DNA from: Xanthomonas hortorum
GTDB lineage: Bacteria; Pseudomonadota; Gammaproteobacteria; Xanthomonadales; Xanthomonadaceae
Assembly (NCBI RefSeq): GCF_024339125.1
Contig: NZ_CP101417.1
Coordinates: forward strand, 682,001-746,000
Length of the DNA: 64,000 nucleotides
Direction of reading: 5' to 3'
How positions within the stretch are numbered: position 1 is the first letter of the stretch; each line of letters starts with the position of its first letter. Position numbers and translations under genes: made by a program. Of this stretch, positions 1 to 9,926 are shown in pieces. The notes beneath the pieces were generated by a model. It worked only from the letters and a program-made list of their open reading frames with translations. It had not been told where the DNA came from and made no database searches.

Positions 1-989
1 GAGGTCTGGGTGCTGCCGTAGCCGGCGATCAGCGAGCTATCGGTGCCCGCCGTGCTGGTGCTGCCGTAGCCTGCAGTGAGATCGCTGCCGTTCTGCGCGG
101 TCTGGGTGCTGCCGTAGCCGGCAGTCAACGAGCTGTCGCCGCCGGAGGTTTGCGTGCTGCCATAGCCGGCGATCAGCGAGCTGTCTGCACCGGCGGTTTC
201 GGTACTGCCGTAACCTGCCGTCAGCTCGCTGCCCTGGCGAGCGGTCTGGGTGCTGCCATAGCCGGCAGTGAGCGTGCTGCCCCCGCCTGCGGTCTGGGAG
301 CTGCCATAGCCGGCCACGATGGTGCTGTCGGATCCGGCCACGCCGGTGCTGCCATAGCCGGCGATCAACTCACTGCCGTTACCCGCGGTCTCGGTACTTC
401 CATAGCCTGCGATCAGCTGACTCTGATCGGCGCCGGTGAGCGTGCTGCCATAGGTGGCGATTTCGCGTGTGCGCAGGATCGCATGTGACGGCTGCGCGGC
501 TTGTGGGTCGGTGCCGTTAGGCGGTGATGGAAGTGGCGCGGTGGAATGCGGACCGCTTTCAACAGCCGGCGCGGTGAACTGCGCGTGCGGTGCCTTGGGC
601 GTGAATTCCGCAGCCATGACGGTGTCGACAGGCAAGTCGGGTTTGGGTGGCGCGTGTTGCTCGATGCCGGCGGCGATGCAGCTCATCGCGCCTGCACGGT
701 TACCGGCGTAGACCACGTCGGCCTTGGGAAACTTGATCATTCCCTCTTCGCCCAACCAGATGATGTCGGCGGTCTCCACCATGCACACCACCCAGTGCGC
801 ATCGGCATGCATGTTCAGATGCGCATTGGTTCCCTGCCCCCACAACAAACCGGTCAAACCATTTTCCTGTTTGACGCTAGGCTGCCAATGCCTGCATTCA
901 ACCGGACCGCTTTTCGGCCAGATCAATCCGCAATGATCGGACATGTTGTTTGTGCATGTGCGTAATGCCAAAACTTTTTCACGATTCAT
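1..989 (-). CDS. inaX: Ice-nucleation protein (InaX/InaZ family), 5' part; 3' end outside window
   Basis: Outer-membrane-associated protein that templates ice crystals. The reverse strand opens with ATG at 989 (MNREKVLALRTCTNNMSDHC), matching the start of Pseudomonas and Xanthomonas ice-nucleation proteins. About 175 residues of the unique N-terminal domain follow, including LIWPKSG and GLLWGQGT. From roughly residue 177 to the window edge there are about ten 16-residue repeats of the AGYGSTQTA type, alternating with S/D-rich halves such as GSDLT and DSSLI. The frame stays open to base 1, so the rest of the repeat domain and the C-terminal cap lie outside. The repeats are visible in DNA as 48-bp periodicity. 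No operon partner is visible. It lies next to purH, which may mark an insertion. Family identity is very secure; the exact symbol is less so. Confidence 0.95.
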   Translation of the reverse strand, partial: MNREKVLALRTCTNNMSDHCGLIWPKSGPVECRHWQPSVKQENGLTGLLWGQGTNAHLNMHADAHWVVCMVETADIIWLGEEGMIKFPKADVVYAGNRAGAMSCIAAGIEQHAPPKPDLPVDTVMAAEFTPKAPHAQFTAPAVESGPHSTAPLPSPPNGTDPQAAQPSHAILRTREIATYGSTLTGADQSQLIAGYGSTETAGNGSELIAGYGSTGVAGSDSTIVAGYGSSQTAGGGSTLTAGYGSTQTARQGSELTAGYGSTETAGADSSLIAGYGSTQTSGGDSSLTAGYGSTQTAQNGSDLTAGYGSTSTAGTDSSLIAGYGSTQT

Positions 990-2078
990 AAGATAATCTC
1001 ATCTGAATTTTCTAAAACAGCCGCGCAAGTCAGGTTCATGCCATCGCCGATAGAAAGATGGGAGCGTCGCCCATGCGGGCGAAACGCATCCTCCCGCTGG
1101 CAAGGACTGCGTCGGAACGGCAATGGTGGTCCTTCGGGAACGCCCTAGGGCGCGAAGTGCGCTGGGGTGTCTTGCTTGAATCGCAGGGTCATGGATCGCC
1201 GTGACGGCAAGACGCAGCTAGGGGTGAGGGCAAGGCTGGCTCCTGCGCGGCAGCCCTTGCAGCAAGTAGTGGTGGACGCCTCGCCGACAGCGTCATTGCC
1301 TTTGAACGTTAGGGAACTCAACAGATCAGCGAGTCCAGATCGTGATTCAGCAGCACGTGACAGATGTCGCCGCAGCAGAAAATATGTTTCCGATACCGAA
1401 GCGCGAAAAGCGCGTTGCGCCGAGATTTCCAACTTTTTTTCTAAATATGCGAACTGGTCTTGATTATGTCATTCAGCGAATCGCTCGCTTTCGAAAAGAT
1501 CGGCAGCCCGCCGATTTTTTACAGCAAAATATTTTCGTGATTAACGCCTGATTTATTGGTGAATTGGCTCACTAAATCAATTTAAACACGATGGTCGAAT
1601 GTCGCTTTTCGGATGTGCGCTCCGTCATTTGGCGTTTGTGACGCGGACTTTATCTGAATGCATCAGCGCTCTTCTTCTCTACCGGGTCGATCAAGTGCGG
1701 CGGCTGCCGCATTTACGGCAAGCCGTCAGCGCGCTGCCATGACTGACATCAGCTGCACGCCAGCACACGACACCACCGCAGGCGGCCGTTCGATTGCCGG
1801 TATCTCGTCGAGTGCCAGACAGCCTTGGGTGGAGCGATCGCTTCGCCGACGCCTGCGTGATCATGTCTGGCGACCGAACAACCCGACCGAGCGGCACGTG
1901 GTCGTCACCTGCTGTCGCCCGATGCCGTTGCGCTCTAGCGCCCACCAACCCTGCGTCCGTAGCAGCGCCTGGAAGCTTCCCGCCAGCACGCAGATCAAGG
2001 CCATCGCAAAGGTGTTGAGCCCATCGCGCGCTGTCGCGGCCTACAATATCGGCTGCCCCGCAATGACATCCCCCACCG
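990..2078. other. Intergenic region between ice-nucleation gene and purH
   Basis: About 1.1 kb without a recognisable gene. Short open frames on both strands (for example 1145-1432 minus and 1658-2089 plus) encode Arg/Ser-rich products with no family I recognise, and their composition looks like out-of-frame GC-rich DNA. Bases 1430-1620 are clearly more AT-rich than the surroundings and hold homopolymer T/A runs, so promoters may sit there. In the Xanthomonas gene order I remember, fis precedes purH; no Fis-like product is present here. Confidence 0.5.
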
Positions 2079-3662
2079 ATGGCCTCTGATTTCCTGCCCG
2101 TGCGCCGGGCCCTGCTCTCCGTTTCCGACAAGACCGGCCTGATCGATCTGGCCCGCGCGCTGGTGGCGCGTCACGTCGAGCTGCTGTCCACCGGCGGCAC
2201 CGCCAAGGCGATCCGCGAGGCCGGTTTGCCGGTTACCGACGTCGCCGAGCTGACCGGTTTCCCGGAGATGATGGACGGCCGCGTCAAAACCCTGCACCCG
2301 CTGGTGCACGGCGGCCTGCTCGGCCGCGCCGGCATCGATGAGGCGGTGATGGCCGCACACGGCATCGTGCCGATCGACCTGCTGGTGCTGAACCTGTATC
2401 CGTTCGAGTCGGTGACCGCCAAGGCCGATTGCACACTGGCCGATGCGGTGGAAAACATCGACATCGGCGGCCCGGCGATGCTGCGCTCGGCGGCGAAGAA
2501 CTTCGCCCGCGTGGCGGTGGCCACCGACCCGGCGCAGTACGCCGAGTTGCTGGCCGAACTCGATGCCAACGACGGTCAATTGTCGGCGGCCAAGCGCTTT
2601 GCGTTGTCGGTGGCTGCGTTCAACCGCGTGGCGCAGTACGACGCGGCGATCAGCAACTATCTCTCGGCAGTGGCCGATAGCGCCGAAAGTGTGCCCACGC
2701 GCAGCCCGTTCCCGGCGCAGATCAATTCCAATTTCATCAAGGTGATGGACCTGCGCTACGGCGAAAACCCGCACCAGTCCGGCGCGTTCTACCGCGACCT
2801 GTATCCGGTGCCGGGCACCTTGGCCACCTTCCAGCAGTTGCAGGGCAAGGAACTGAGCTACAACAACCTGGCCGACGCCGATGCGGCATGGGAATGCGTG
2901 CGCCAGTTCGATGCGCCGGCCTGCGTGATCGTCAAACACGCAAACCCCTGCGGTGTGGCGGTGGGCGCGGCCTGCGGCGATGCCTACGAGCTGGCCTATG
3001 CGACCGACCCGACCAGCGCCTTCGGCGGCATCCTGGCCTTCAACAAGACGCTGGATGCGGCCACTGCAAAAGCGATTCTGGACCGCCAGTTCGTCGAGGT
3101 GTTGATCGCGCCGGACTACGAGCCCGGCGCGCTCGAGTACGCGACCAAGAAAGCCAATGTGCGCGTGCTCAAGATTCCGCACGGCAACGGCCTCAACAAC
3201 TACGACACCAAGCGCATCGGCTCGGGCCTGCTGATGCAGTCGTCCGACAACCGCGGCATGTCGCTGGGCGAACTGAGCGTGGTCACCCAGCGCGCGCCCA
3301 GCGAGGCCGAACTGGGCGATCTGCTGTTCGCCTGGCGCGTGGCCAAGTACGTCAAATCCAACGCGATTGTGTATGCCAAGGACAGCCGCACCATCGGTGT
3401 GGGCGCCGGGCAGATGAGCCGCGTGGTCAGCGCCAAGATCGCCGCGCTCAAGGCCGAAGAAGCCAAGCTCACGGTGGCCGGCTCGGTGATGGCATCGGAT
3501 GCGTTCTTCCCGTTCCGCGACGGCATCGATGCCGCCGCTGCGGCCGGCATCAAGGCGGTGATCCAGCCCGGCGGCTCGATGCGCGACGGCGAAGTGATCG
3601 CCGCCGCCGACGAGCACGGCATCGCGATGGTATTCACCGGCGTGCGGCATTTCAGGCACTGA
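2079..3662 (+). CDS. purH: Bifunctional AICAR transformylase / IMP cyclohydrolase
   Basis: Catalyses the last two steps of de novo IMP synthesis: formylation of AICAR with 10-formyl-THF, then ring closure. The 527 residues are the normal family length. The N-terminal MGS-like cyclohydrolase domain carries [22 protein letters not shown] and [13 protein letters not shown]. The transformylase part carries the Lys-His pair in [10 protein letters not shown] (about residues 284-293) and ends in the conserved GVRHFRH. ATG 2079 gives the expected N-terminus. It is followed after 120 bp by purD, so the two probably form one purine operon. Confidence 0.98.
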   Translation: MASDFLPVRRALLSVSDKTGLIDLARALVARHVELLSTGGTAKAIREAGLPVTDVAELTGFPEMMDGRVKTLHPLVHGGLLGRAGIDEAVMAAHGIVPIDLLVLNLYPFESVTAKADCTLADAVENIDIGGPAMLRSAAKNFARVAVATDPAQYAELLAELDANDGQLSAAKRFALSVAAFNRVAQYDAAISNYLSAVADSAESVPTRSPFPAQINSNFIKVMDLRYGENPHQSGAFYRDLYPVPGTLATFQQLQGKELSYNNLADADAAWECVRQFDAPACVIVKHANPCGVAVGAACGDAYELAYATDPTSAFGGILAFNKTLDAATAKAILDRQFVEVLIAPDYEPGALEYATKKANVRVLKIPHGNGLNNYDTKRIGSGLLMQSSDNRGMSLGELSVVTQRAPSEAELGDLLFAWRVAKYVKSNAIVYAKDSRTIGVGAGQMSRVVSAKIAALKAEEAKLTVAGSVMASDAFFPFRDGIDAAAAAGIKAVIQPGGSMRDGEVIAAADEHGIAMVFTGVRHFRH

Positions 3663-3668
3663 CGTGCC

Positions 3669-3771
3669 GGGATTCGGGAGTGGGGATTCGGGAGTGGCAA
3701 CATCGCTCTGGTCTCTCCTGTTTCCGGTCTCCGCCTTGCTTCAAGCAATCCCCAATCACGACTCCCCAATC
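3669..3771. repeat. Imperfect inverted repeat in purH-purD spacer
   Basis: The left arm repeats GGGATTCGGGAGT twice in tandem (from 3669). The right arm (3746-3771) has CAATCCCCAATC and ACTCCCCAATC, nearly the reverse complement. GGGATTCGGGA/TCCCCAATCC-type palindromes are common in Xanthomonas spacers. It could fold in the purHD transcript or be a short mobile intergenic repeat. Confidence 0.55.
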
Positions 3772-3782
3772 TCGGCACTCAC

Positions 3783-5078
3783 ATGAAAATCCTTGTCATC
3801 GGCTCCGGCGGCCGTGAACACGCCCTGGCCTGGAAGATCGCGCAGTCCGCGCGCGTGAGCGAGGTTCTCGTGGCGCCGGGCAATGCCGGCACCGCCACCG
3901 AGGCCAAGTGCCGCAATGTGGCGATCAAGGTCGATGATCTCGATGGCTTGCTCGCCTTGGCGCAGCGCGAGGCCGTCGCGCTCACCGTGGTCGGCCCGGA
4001 AGTGCCGCTGGTGCTGGGCGTGGTCGACCGCTTCCATGCCGCTGGCCTGCGCATCTTCGGGCCCACCGCCAAGGCCGCGCAGTTGGAAGGCAGCAAGGCC
4101 TTCGCCAAGGATTTTCTCGCGCGTCATGGCATCCCGACTGCGTATTACGCGGTGCACACGGAAGTGGAAGCAGCACTTGCCTATGTGCGTGAGAAAGGCG
4201 CACCGATCGTGGTCAAAGCCGATGGTCTGGCCGCCGGCAAGGGCGTGATCGTGGCGATGACGCTGAGCGAGGCCGAAGACGCGGTGCGCGACATGCTCTC
4301 GGGCAATGCGTTCGGCGATGCCGGCGCGCGCGTGGTGATCGAGGAATTTCTCGATGGCGAAGAAGCCAGCTTCATCTCGATGGTCGACGGCAAATACGCC
4401 TTGCCGATGGCCACCAGCCAGGACCACAAGCGCGTCGGCGATGGCGACACCGGCCCCAATACCGGCGGCATGGGCGCGTATTCGCCAGCACCGGTGGTCA
4501 CGCCCGAGGTGCACGCGCGGGTGATGCGCGAGGTGGTCGAGCCGACCGTGCAAGGCATGATCGCCGACGGCGTACCGTTCACCGGGTTTCTGTACGCCGG
4601 GCTGATGATCGATGCACATGGCGCACCGAAGGTGATCGAGTTCAACGTGCGCTTCGGCGACCCGGAAACCCAGCCGGTGATGCTGCGCCTGCAATCGGAC
4701 CTGGTCGATCTGCTCGAAGCCGCCATTGACGGCAAGCTCGACACCGCGCAAGCGCAGTGGGACCCGCGCCCCTCGCTGGGCGTGGTGATCGCGGCCAAGC
4801 CCTATCCCGAATCCCCGGTCACCGGCGAGGTCATCAGCGGCCTGGACCAGGTGCCGACCAGCGCCAAGGTCTTCCATGCCGGCACCGCGTTGAATGCCGA
4901 CGGGCAGGTGATCAGCGCCGGTGGCCGCGTGCTGTGCGTGGCCGCCCTGGGCGACAGCGTGCAGGACGCACAGCGCACCGCGTATGCCGGCCTGCAGCCG
5001 ATCCACTGGCCCAACGCCTTCCAGCGCAGCGATATCGGCTGGCGTGCGATCGCCCGCGAGCGCGACGCACAGGGCTGA
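3783..5078 (+). CDS. purD: Phosphoribosylamine-glycine ligase (GAR synthetase)
   Basis: ATP-dependent ligation of glycine to phosphoribosylamine in purine synthesis. The 431 residues match the family length. The N-terminal domain starts MKILVIGSGGREHALAWK. The ATP-grasp domain shows KADGLAAGKGV (about residue 145), NTGGMGAYSP and the metal-binding EFNVRFGDPETQ (about residue 286). The C-terminal domain has GRVLCVAALG. It lies downstream of purH on the same strand, which supports a purHD operon. Confidence 0.98.
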   Translation: MKILVIGSGGREHALAWKIAQSARVSEVLVAPGNAGTATEAKCRNVAIKVDDLDGLLALAQREAVALTVVGPEVPLVLGVVDRFHAAGLRIFGPTAKAAQLEGSKAFAKDFLARHGIPTAYYAVHTEVEAALAYVREKGAPIVVKADGLAAGKGVIVAMTLSEAEDAVRDMLSGNAFGDAGARVVIEEFLDGEEASFISMVDGKYALPMATSQDHKRVGDGDTGPNTGGMGAYSPAPVVTPEVHARVMREVVEPTVQGMIADGVPFTGFLYAGLMIDAHGAPKVIEFNVRFGDPETQPVMLRLQSDLVDLLEAAIDGKLDTAQAQWDPRPSLGVVIAAKPYPESPVTGEVISGLDQVPTSAKVFHAGTALNADGQVISAGGRVLCVAALGDSVQDAQRTAYAGLQPIHWPNAFQRSDIGWRAIARERDAQG

Positions 5079-5320
5079 GCACTCGCAACCACACCTTGCA
5101 AGGTCGTCACGCGCGATACATGCCCGTGCAGTTGGCCGGACGCGCAGCTCACGCGGCTGCGCGCAGGCACGTGCAGCTGGGCTGTGGCGCAGGCACCGTC
5201 ATCGCGCAATCGGCTCCAATCCGCACAAACGCCGCCCTACTGACAAAGAATTAGCCGCCCTCCACACCGATGGCGTGTGCCTGCGGCAATAATGCCCGGG
5301 CACCTTGCCTTGCAGAGACT

Positions 5321-7534
5321 GTGGCCACTTCTTCCTTCGAAACCCGCCTGAGCCGCTTGTGGGCCCATGAAAAGGCCAGCTATGGCCTGCGCGTGTTCAT
5401 CGCGCTGGCAGTGGCGATGGGCGTGTGCTGGCACTGGCAGCAGCTCACCGCGGTACCTGCGCTGTTCCTGGGCGCGATCGCCAGCGCCATTGCCGAAACC
5501 GACGACAACTGGCTGGGCCGCATCAAATCGGTGTTGCTGTCGCTGCTGTGTTTTGCCGCCGCTGCGGCGTCGGTAGTGCTGCTGTTTCCGTATCCGCTGG
5601 CATTCGTGATCGGCATGGCGGTGGCGACGTTTTCGCTGACCCTGCTCGGCGCACTGGGCGAGCGCTATGCCTCGATCGCGCAGGCCACCGTGGCCTTGTC
5701 GATCTACGCCATGATCGGCATGGACCAGCACGGCAGCCACGATCCGCTGATCGCCTGGCACGGTGCGGCGCTGCTGCTGATCGGCGCCACCTGGTACGGC
5801 GTGCTGTCGATCCTGTGGACCCTGCTGTTCGCCAACCGCCCGGTACGCGAGCGGCTGTCGCGGCTGTTCTTCGAACTGGGCCGCTATCTCAAGCTCAAGG
5901 CCGATCTGTTCGAACCGGTGCGGCAAAGCGACCTGCATGCGCGCCGGCTGGCGCTGGCCGAGCAGAACGCCAAGGTGGTCGGCGCGCTCAACGCCGCCAA
6001 GACCGCGATCATGAGCCGCTTCGGCCGCTCGGGGCGGCCAGGCGTGCAATCGGGCCTGTATTTCCGGCTGTATTACATGGCGCAGGAATTCCACGAGCGC
6101 GCCAGTTCCTCGCACTATCCCTACGAAGCGCTGACCGATGCGTTCTTCCATAGCGATGTGCTGTATCGCTGCCAGCGCCTGCTCGCGTTGCAAGGCAAGG
6201 CCTGCGCGGCGTTGGGCGAGGCGATCCGGCTGCGCCACCCGTTCGATTATGGCGACAACAGCCGTCTGGCCACCGAAGACCTGCGCCAATCGCTGGACTA
6301 CCTGCACGCGCGTGCCGACCCCGCATTGGCGCGCCTGCTCGGTGCGCTGGAACTGCTGGTCACCAACCTGCAGAGCATCGAACGCAAGCTGTCGGAGGCG
6401 GCGCAATCCGATTCCACCAGCGACAACCTCGACACCCGCCTGCGCGATTCATCGCCGCACACCTTGCGCGAAATGGCCGCACGCCTGGGCCAGCAACTCA
6501 CGCCCGGCTCGGTGCTGTTCCGCCATGGCCTGCGCATGGCCATCGCGCTGGTGGTCGGCTACGCCATCATGCAATCCATCCATGCCGACAACGGCTACTG
6601 GATCCTGCTCACCACCGCCTTCGTGTGCCGGCCCAACTACGGCGCCACCCGCCTGCGGCTGGTGCAACGCATCGCCGGTACCTTGATCGGCCTGGTCGCC
6701 ACCTGGGCGCTGATGCAGCTGTTTCCCGGCACCGAGGTGCAGTTGCTGCTGGCACTGGCCGCCGCGCTGATCTTCTTCATCACCCGCACCGATCGCTACA
6801 TGCTGGCCACCGCCGGCATCACGGTGATGGCGCTGTTCTGCTTCAACCTGCTCGGCGATGGTTTCGTGCTGATCTGGCCGCGCCTGATCGACACGCTGAT
6901 CGGTTGCGCGATTGCCGCGGCCGCCTCGTTCCTGATCCTGCCCGACTGGCAGGGCCGCCGCCTCAATCAGGTGATGGCCACGGTGCTGGCCAGCTGCGCG
7001 CGCTATCTCGCCCAGGTGCTGGAGCAATACGCCAGCGGCATGCGCGACGACCTGCCCTACCGCATCGCACGCCGCGACATGCACAACGCCGATGCCGCAT
7101 TATCGGTGGCCTTGTCCAACATGCTGCGCGAACCGGGCCGCTATCGGCGCAACCTGGATGCCGGCTTCCGCTTCCTGGCGCTGTCCAACACCTTGCTTGG
7201 CTATCTGTCTGCACTGGGCGCGCACCGCGCCGTACTCGATGGCGAACACGACCCCAGCATCGCGCAGGCCGGCGACTACCTGCAGCGCGCGCTGGGCGAG
7301 ATCGCCACCGCCTTGCGCGAACGCCAGCCGTTGCCGGTGCACGACGAGACCGAAGAAGTGGCCACCGCCGAAGCGCTGGAACAACATGCCGTGCAACTAC
7401 CGCCCAAGCAGCGCCTGGTGCGCGACCAGTTGGCACTGACCTTACGTTTGTTGCCCAAGCTGCGTGCTGCGGCGATGGCGGTTACCACTGCACCGGCAGA
7501 CAGCACCACCCGGTTGGCGATCAACAAAGCCTAA
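5321..7534 (+). CDS. yccS: YccS/YhfK-family FUSC inner-membrane protein
   Basis: Putative integral membrane transporter of the fusaric-acid-resistance (FUSC) superfamily; its substrate is unknown. I place the start at GTG 5321 because the E. coli YccS N-terminus begins a few residues before the first membrane helix (RVFIALAVAMGV). ATG 5270 would add 17 Cys/Ala-rich residues and has no ribosome-binding site. Two membrane blocks of about six helices flank a soluble segment with the family signatures GERYASIAQAT, HERASSSHY and DDNSRLA-like text. The second block carries NGYWILLTTAFVCRPNYGATR and LIDTLIGCAIA. Similarity to YccS runs end to end. It stands alone downstream of purD. Confidence 0.88.
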   Translation: MATSSFETRLSRLWAHEKASYGLRVFIALAVAMGVCWHWQQLTAVPALFLGAIASAIAETDDNWLGRIKSVLLSLLCFAAAAASVVLLFPYPLAFVIGMAVATFSLTLLGALGERYASIAQATVALSIYAMIGMDQHGSHDPLIAWHGAALLLIGATWYGVLSILWTLLFANRPVRERLSRLFFELGRYLKLKADLFEPVRQSDLHARRLALAEQNAKVVGALNAAKTAIMSRFGRSGRPGVQSGLYFRLYYMAQEFHERASSSHYPYEALTDAFFHSDVLYRCQRLLALQGKACAALGEAIRLRHPFDYGDNSRLATEDLRQSLDYLHARADPALARLLGALELLVTNLQSIERKLSEAAQSDSTSDNLDTRLRDSSPHTLREMAARLGQQLTPGSVLFRHGLRMAIALVVGYAIMQSIHADNGYWILLTTAFVCRPNYGATRLRLVQRIAGTLIGLVATWALMQLFPGTEVQLLLALAAALIFFITRTDRYMLATAGITVMALFCFNLLGDGFVLIWPRLIDTLIGCAIAAAASFLILPDWQGRRLNQVMATVLASCARYLAQVLEQYASGMRDDLPYRIARRDMHNADAALSVALSNMLREPGRYRRNLDAGFRFLALSNTLLGYLSALGAHRAVLDGEHDPSIAQAGDYLQRALGEIATALRERQPLPVHDETEEVATAEALEQHAVQLPPKQRLVRDQLALTLRLLPKLRAAAMAVTTAPADSTTRLAINKA

Positions 7535-7667
7535 CGCGTCCTTGTCTGTGGGCAAGGATGCCGCGCAACCAATGCAGCATCCCTGTGGACAGCCGGATAA
7601 CGGGCGATGCGATGCAAGCACAGGCCACCTCCATCCGATAGCCGCGTCGTCGCTCTGTCAGCCGCAC

Positions 7668-8858
7668 TTACTTCCACTGCTTGCGCGCCACGCTCAGCCA
7701 CACCCACCCCAACGCCGCCACGGCCAGCACTGCGCCACCGATCACCACGCCGTTCCAGCCGGCCTGCGCATACGCCGCCGTGCCCAATGTCGAACCCACC
7801 GCGCCGCCGATGAAGTAGCAGGTGATGTAGGCCGAGGTGATGCGATTGCGCGCATTGGGATTGCGCTGATAGATCACGCTCTGGTTGGCGATATGCACGC
7901 CTTGCACCGCGATATCCAGCAGCAGCACGCCGACGATCAGCAAGCCGATCGATTGCGGCGCAAACGCCAGCAACCCCCACGACAGCAGCAACATCACCAG
8001 ACCGCCCCAACTGACCCGATCGCCATGCCCGTGATCGGACCAATGCCCGGAGCGATTGGCCGCCAGCGCACCAGCCGCACCGATCAAACCGAACAGCCCG
8101 ATCACCGCCGTGCCATAGCCATAACGTGGCCCGGACAGCAAAAACGCCAGCGTGGTCCAGAACATGCTGAAGCCGGCAAAGATCAGCCCGCCCAGCACCG
8201 CGCGCGAACGCAGCACCGCATCGTCGCGCAGCAGCGTCAGTACCGATCCCACCAACTGCGGATACGACAGCTGCGCATTGCCCGGATGCCGCGGCAGCCG
8301 GCGCCACAGCAGCCAGGCGGTGACCAGCAACAGGCCGGAGGCGATCCAGTACACCGTATGCCAGCCGCCAACGCCGGCCAGCACCCCGGCGGCCGTGCGC
8401 GCCAGCAAGATGCCCAGCAACAACCCGCTCATCACCGTGCCGATCACCCGCCCGCGCTCCTTGGGCGCGGCCAGCGTGGCCGCAAACGGCACCAGAATCT
8501 GCGCCGCCACCGAGCTGGCACCGGTCACGATGGTGCCCGCCAGCAACATGCCGAAGCTGTGCGAGGCCGCGCTCACCAGCAGGCCGAGCGCGCTGAGCAC
8601 GAACAGCCCGACGATCAGCCCGCGCCGCTCCAGCCGGTCGCCCAGCGGCACCAGCAACAGCAGCCCCGCCGCATAGGCCAGCTGCGCAGCGGTTACCACC
8701 GCCCCGGCACTACGCACCTGGATCCCGAATGCCTGTGCCAACGTCTCCAGCAAGGGCTGCGCGTAGTAGTTGCTCGCCACCGCCAGCCCGGTGGCGGCGG
8801 CCATCAGCAGCACCACCCGGCGCGGCAATGGCGGGTGGGCAATCGGTTCGACGGTCAT
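7668..8858 (-). CDS. MFS transporter, probable drug or metabolite efflux
   Basis: A 396-residue inner-membrane protein with about twelve hydrophobic segments. An MFS motif-A-like loop (LGDRLERRGLIVG) lies between helices 2 and 3, and NYYAQPLLETLA after helix 1 is typical of the YnfM/YgaY-like MFS branch. The start MTVEP is followed closely by the first helix. It is divergent from a LysR regulator with 97 bp between starts, the usual layout for a regulator and its target exporter. The substrate cannot be read from sequence. Confidence 0.88.
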   Translation of the reverse strand: MTVEPIAHPPLPRRVVLLMAAATGLAVASNYYAQPLLETLAQAFGIQVRSAGAVVTAAQLAYAAGLLLLVPLGDRLERRGLIVGLFVLSALGLLVSAASHSFGMLLAGTIVTGASSVAAQILVPFAATLAAPKERGRVIGTVMSGLLLGILLARTAAGVLAGVGGWHTVYWIASGLLLVTAWLLWRRLPRHPGNAQLSYPQLVGSVLTLLRDDAVLRSRAVLGGLIFAGFSMFWTTLAFLLSGPRYGYGTAVIGLFGLIGAAGALAANRSGHWSDHGHGDRVSWGGLVMLLLSWGLLAFAPQSIGLLIVGVLLLDIAVQGVHIANQSVIYQRNPNARNRITSAYITCYFIGGAVGSTLGTAAYAQAGWNGVVIGGAVLAVAALGWVWLSVARKQWK

Positions 8859-8955
8859 GGCAGGTGCCTACTGAAGGAATGGGCGCAGTGTGGGCAGCGA
8901 CGCTGCATCTTTCCAATGTATTGTTTTCACCGTGTCCATCGCGTTTTGAGATCGC

Positions 8956-9858
8956 ATGCTGACCCTGCGCCAACTGGAATTTGCCGTGGCCGTGGCCGAG
9001 GAAGGCGGCTTTACCGCTGCCGCACGCCGTTGCAACACCGTGCAATCGGCGCTCAGCCACCAGGTCGCCAAGATCGAGGAAACCCTCGGCGCGCGCCTGT
9101 TCGAACGCGGCACCCGCCAGGTGCGGCCCACCGCAGCCGGCGAGGTATTCCTGCATAACGCCCGCGAAACCTTGCGCGCGGCCGAGCGCCTGCACGAGGA
9201 AATGGCCCAGGCCCTGGGCACGGTGCGCGGCCGGCTCACGCTGGGGCAGATCTCCTCGCTCACCACCGTGCAGCTGCCGACGTTGCTGCGCGCGTTTCGC
9301 AGCGCGCATGCGCGGGTGGATGTGCACCTGCGCACCGCCATGAGCGAGGCCCTGCTGCACGACCTGAGTGAAGGCCGGCTGGATGTGGCCCTGGTCGGCG
9401 TCGGCCCGCAGGTCGCAGTGCCGGACCAGCGCCTGCTGCTGCATGAGGAAGCCCTGTCCTTGATCGTGGCGCCCACCCATCGCTTCGCCACGCGCAAGCG
9501 GGTCGCGCTGGCCGAGCTGGACGACGAACCGATGGCCGGGCTGATCGCCGGAGCCGGCGTGCGCGGCATCGTCGATGCGGCCTTCGCGCAGGCCGGTTTG
9601 CGGCAGCGTCAACAATACGAGGTCACGCATGCCGATCTGGTGCGCGAACTGGTTGCCGCCGACCTGGGCGTGGGCATCGTGCCGCAGACCATGGCTGCGG
9701 CCATGCGCGGGGTGGTGACGGTCGCGCTGAAGGAGCGCTTTGGCTTTTTGACCTATGCGGTGTGGCGGCCCGATCCCACCCCGGCCGCACGGGCCTTCAT
9801 GGCGTTGCTGCGCGCCCAGGCCGCGCGACGTGCGCCATCGGCACGCGCGCCGCGCTGA
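8956..9858 (+). CDS. LysR-family transcriptional regulator
   Basis: 300 residues, the normal LysR size. The N-terminal winged HTH spans about residues 1-60 (LRQLEFAVAVAEEGGFTAAA, then SALSHQVAKIEETLGARLFER). The effector-binding domain starts near residue 90 (GRLTLGQISSL). Its position suggests control of the divergent MFS gene through the 97-bp shared intergenic region and probably of itself. The co-inducer is unknown. Confidence 0.93.
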   Translation: MLTLRQLEFAVAVAEEGGFTAAARRCNTVQSALSHQVAKIEETLGARLFERGTRQVRPTAAGEVFLHNARETLRAAERLHEEMAQALGTVRGRLTLGQISSLTTVQLPTLLRAFRSAHARVDVHLRTAMSEALLHDLSEGRLDVALVGVGPQVAVPDQRLLLHEEALSLIVAPTHRFATRKRVALAELDDEPMAGLIAGAGVRGIVDAAFAQAGLRQRQQYEVTHADLVRELVAADLGVGIVPQTMAAAMRGVVTVALKERFGFLTYAVWRPDPTPAARAFMALLRAQAARRAPSARAPR

Positions 9859-9926
9859 GCGCATCGGCCATGCACCAGCCCGCCGTGGAAGCCTGCTAGG
9901 CTGCGCGCGTTCGCAAAGGAAACTGC

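Noticed and set aside
1..460. Regular 48-bp repeats, CRISPR-like at first sight
   Set aside because: Translated on the minus strand they are the AGYGSTQTA repeats of an ice-nucleation protein; there are no unique spacers.
1995..3659. 554-codon minus-strand open frame opposite purH
   Set aside because: His/Arg/Gly/Ala-rich text without family signatures; it mirrors purH codon usage in GC-rich DNA.
3756..5006. 416-codon minus-strand open frame opposite purD
   Set aside because: Shadow of purD, no recognisable domain.
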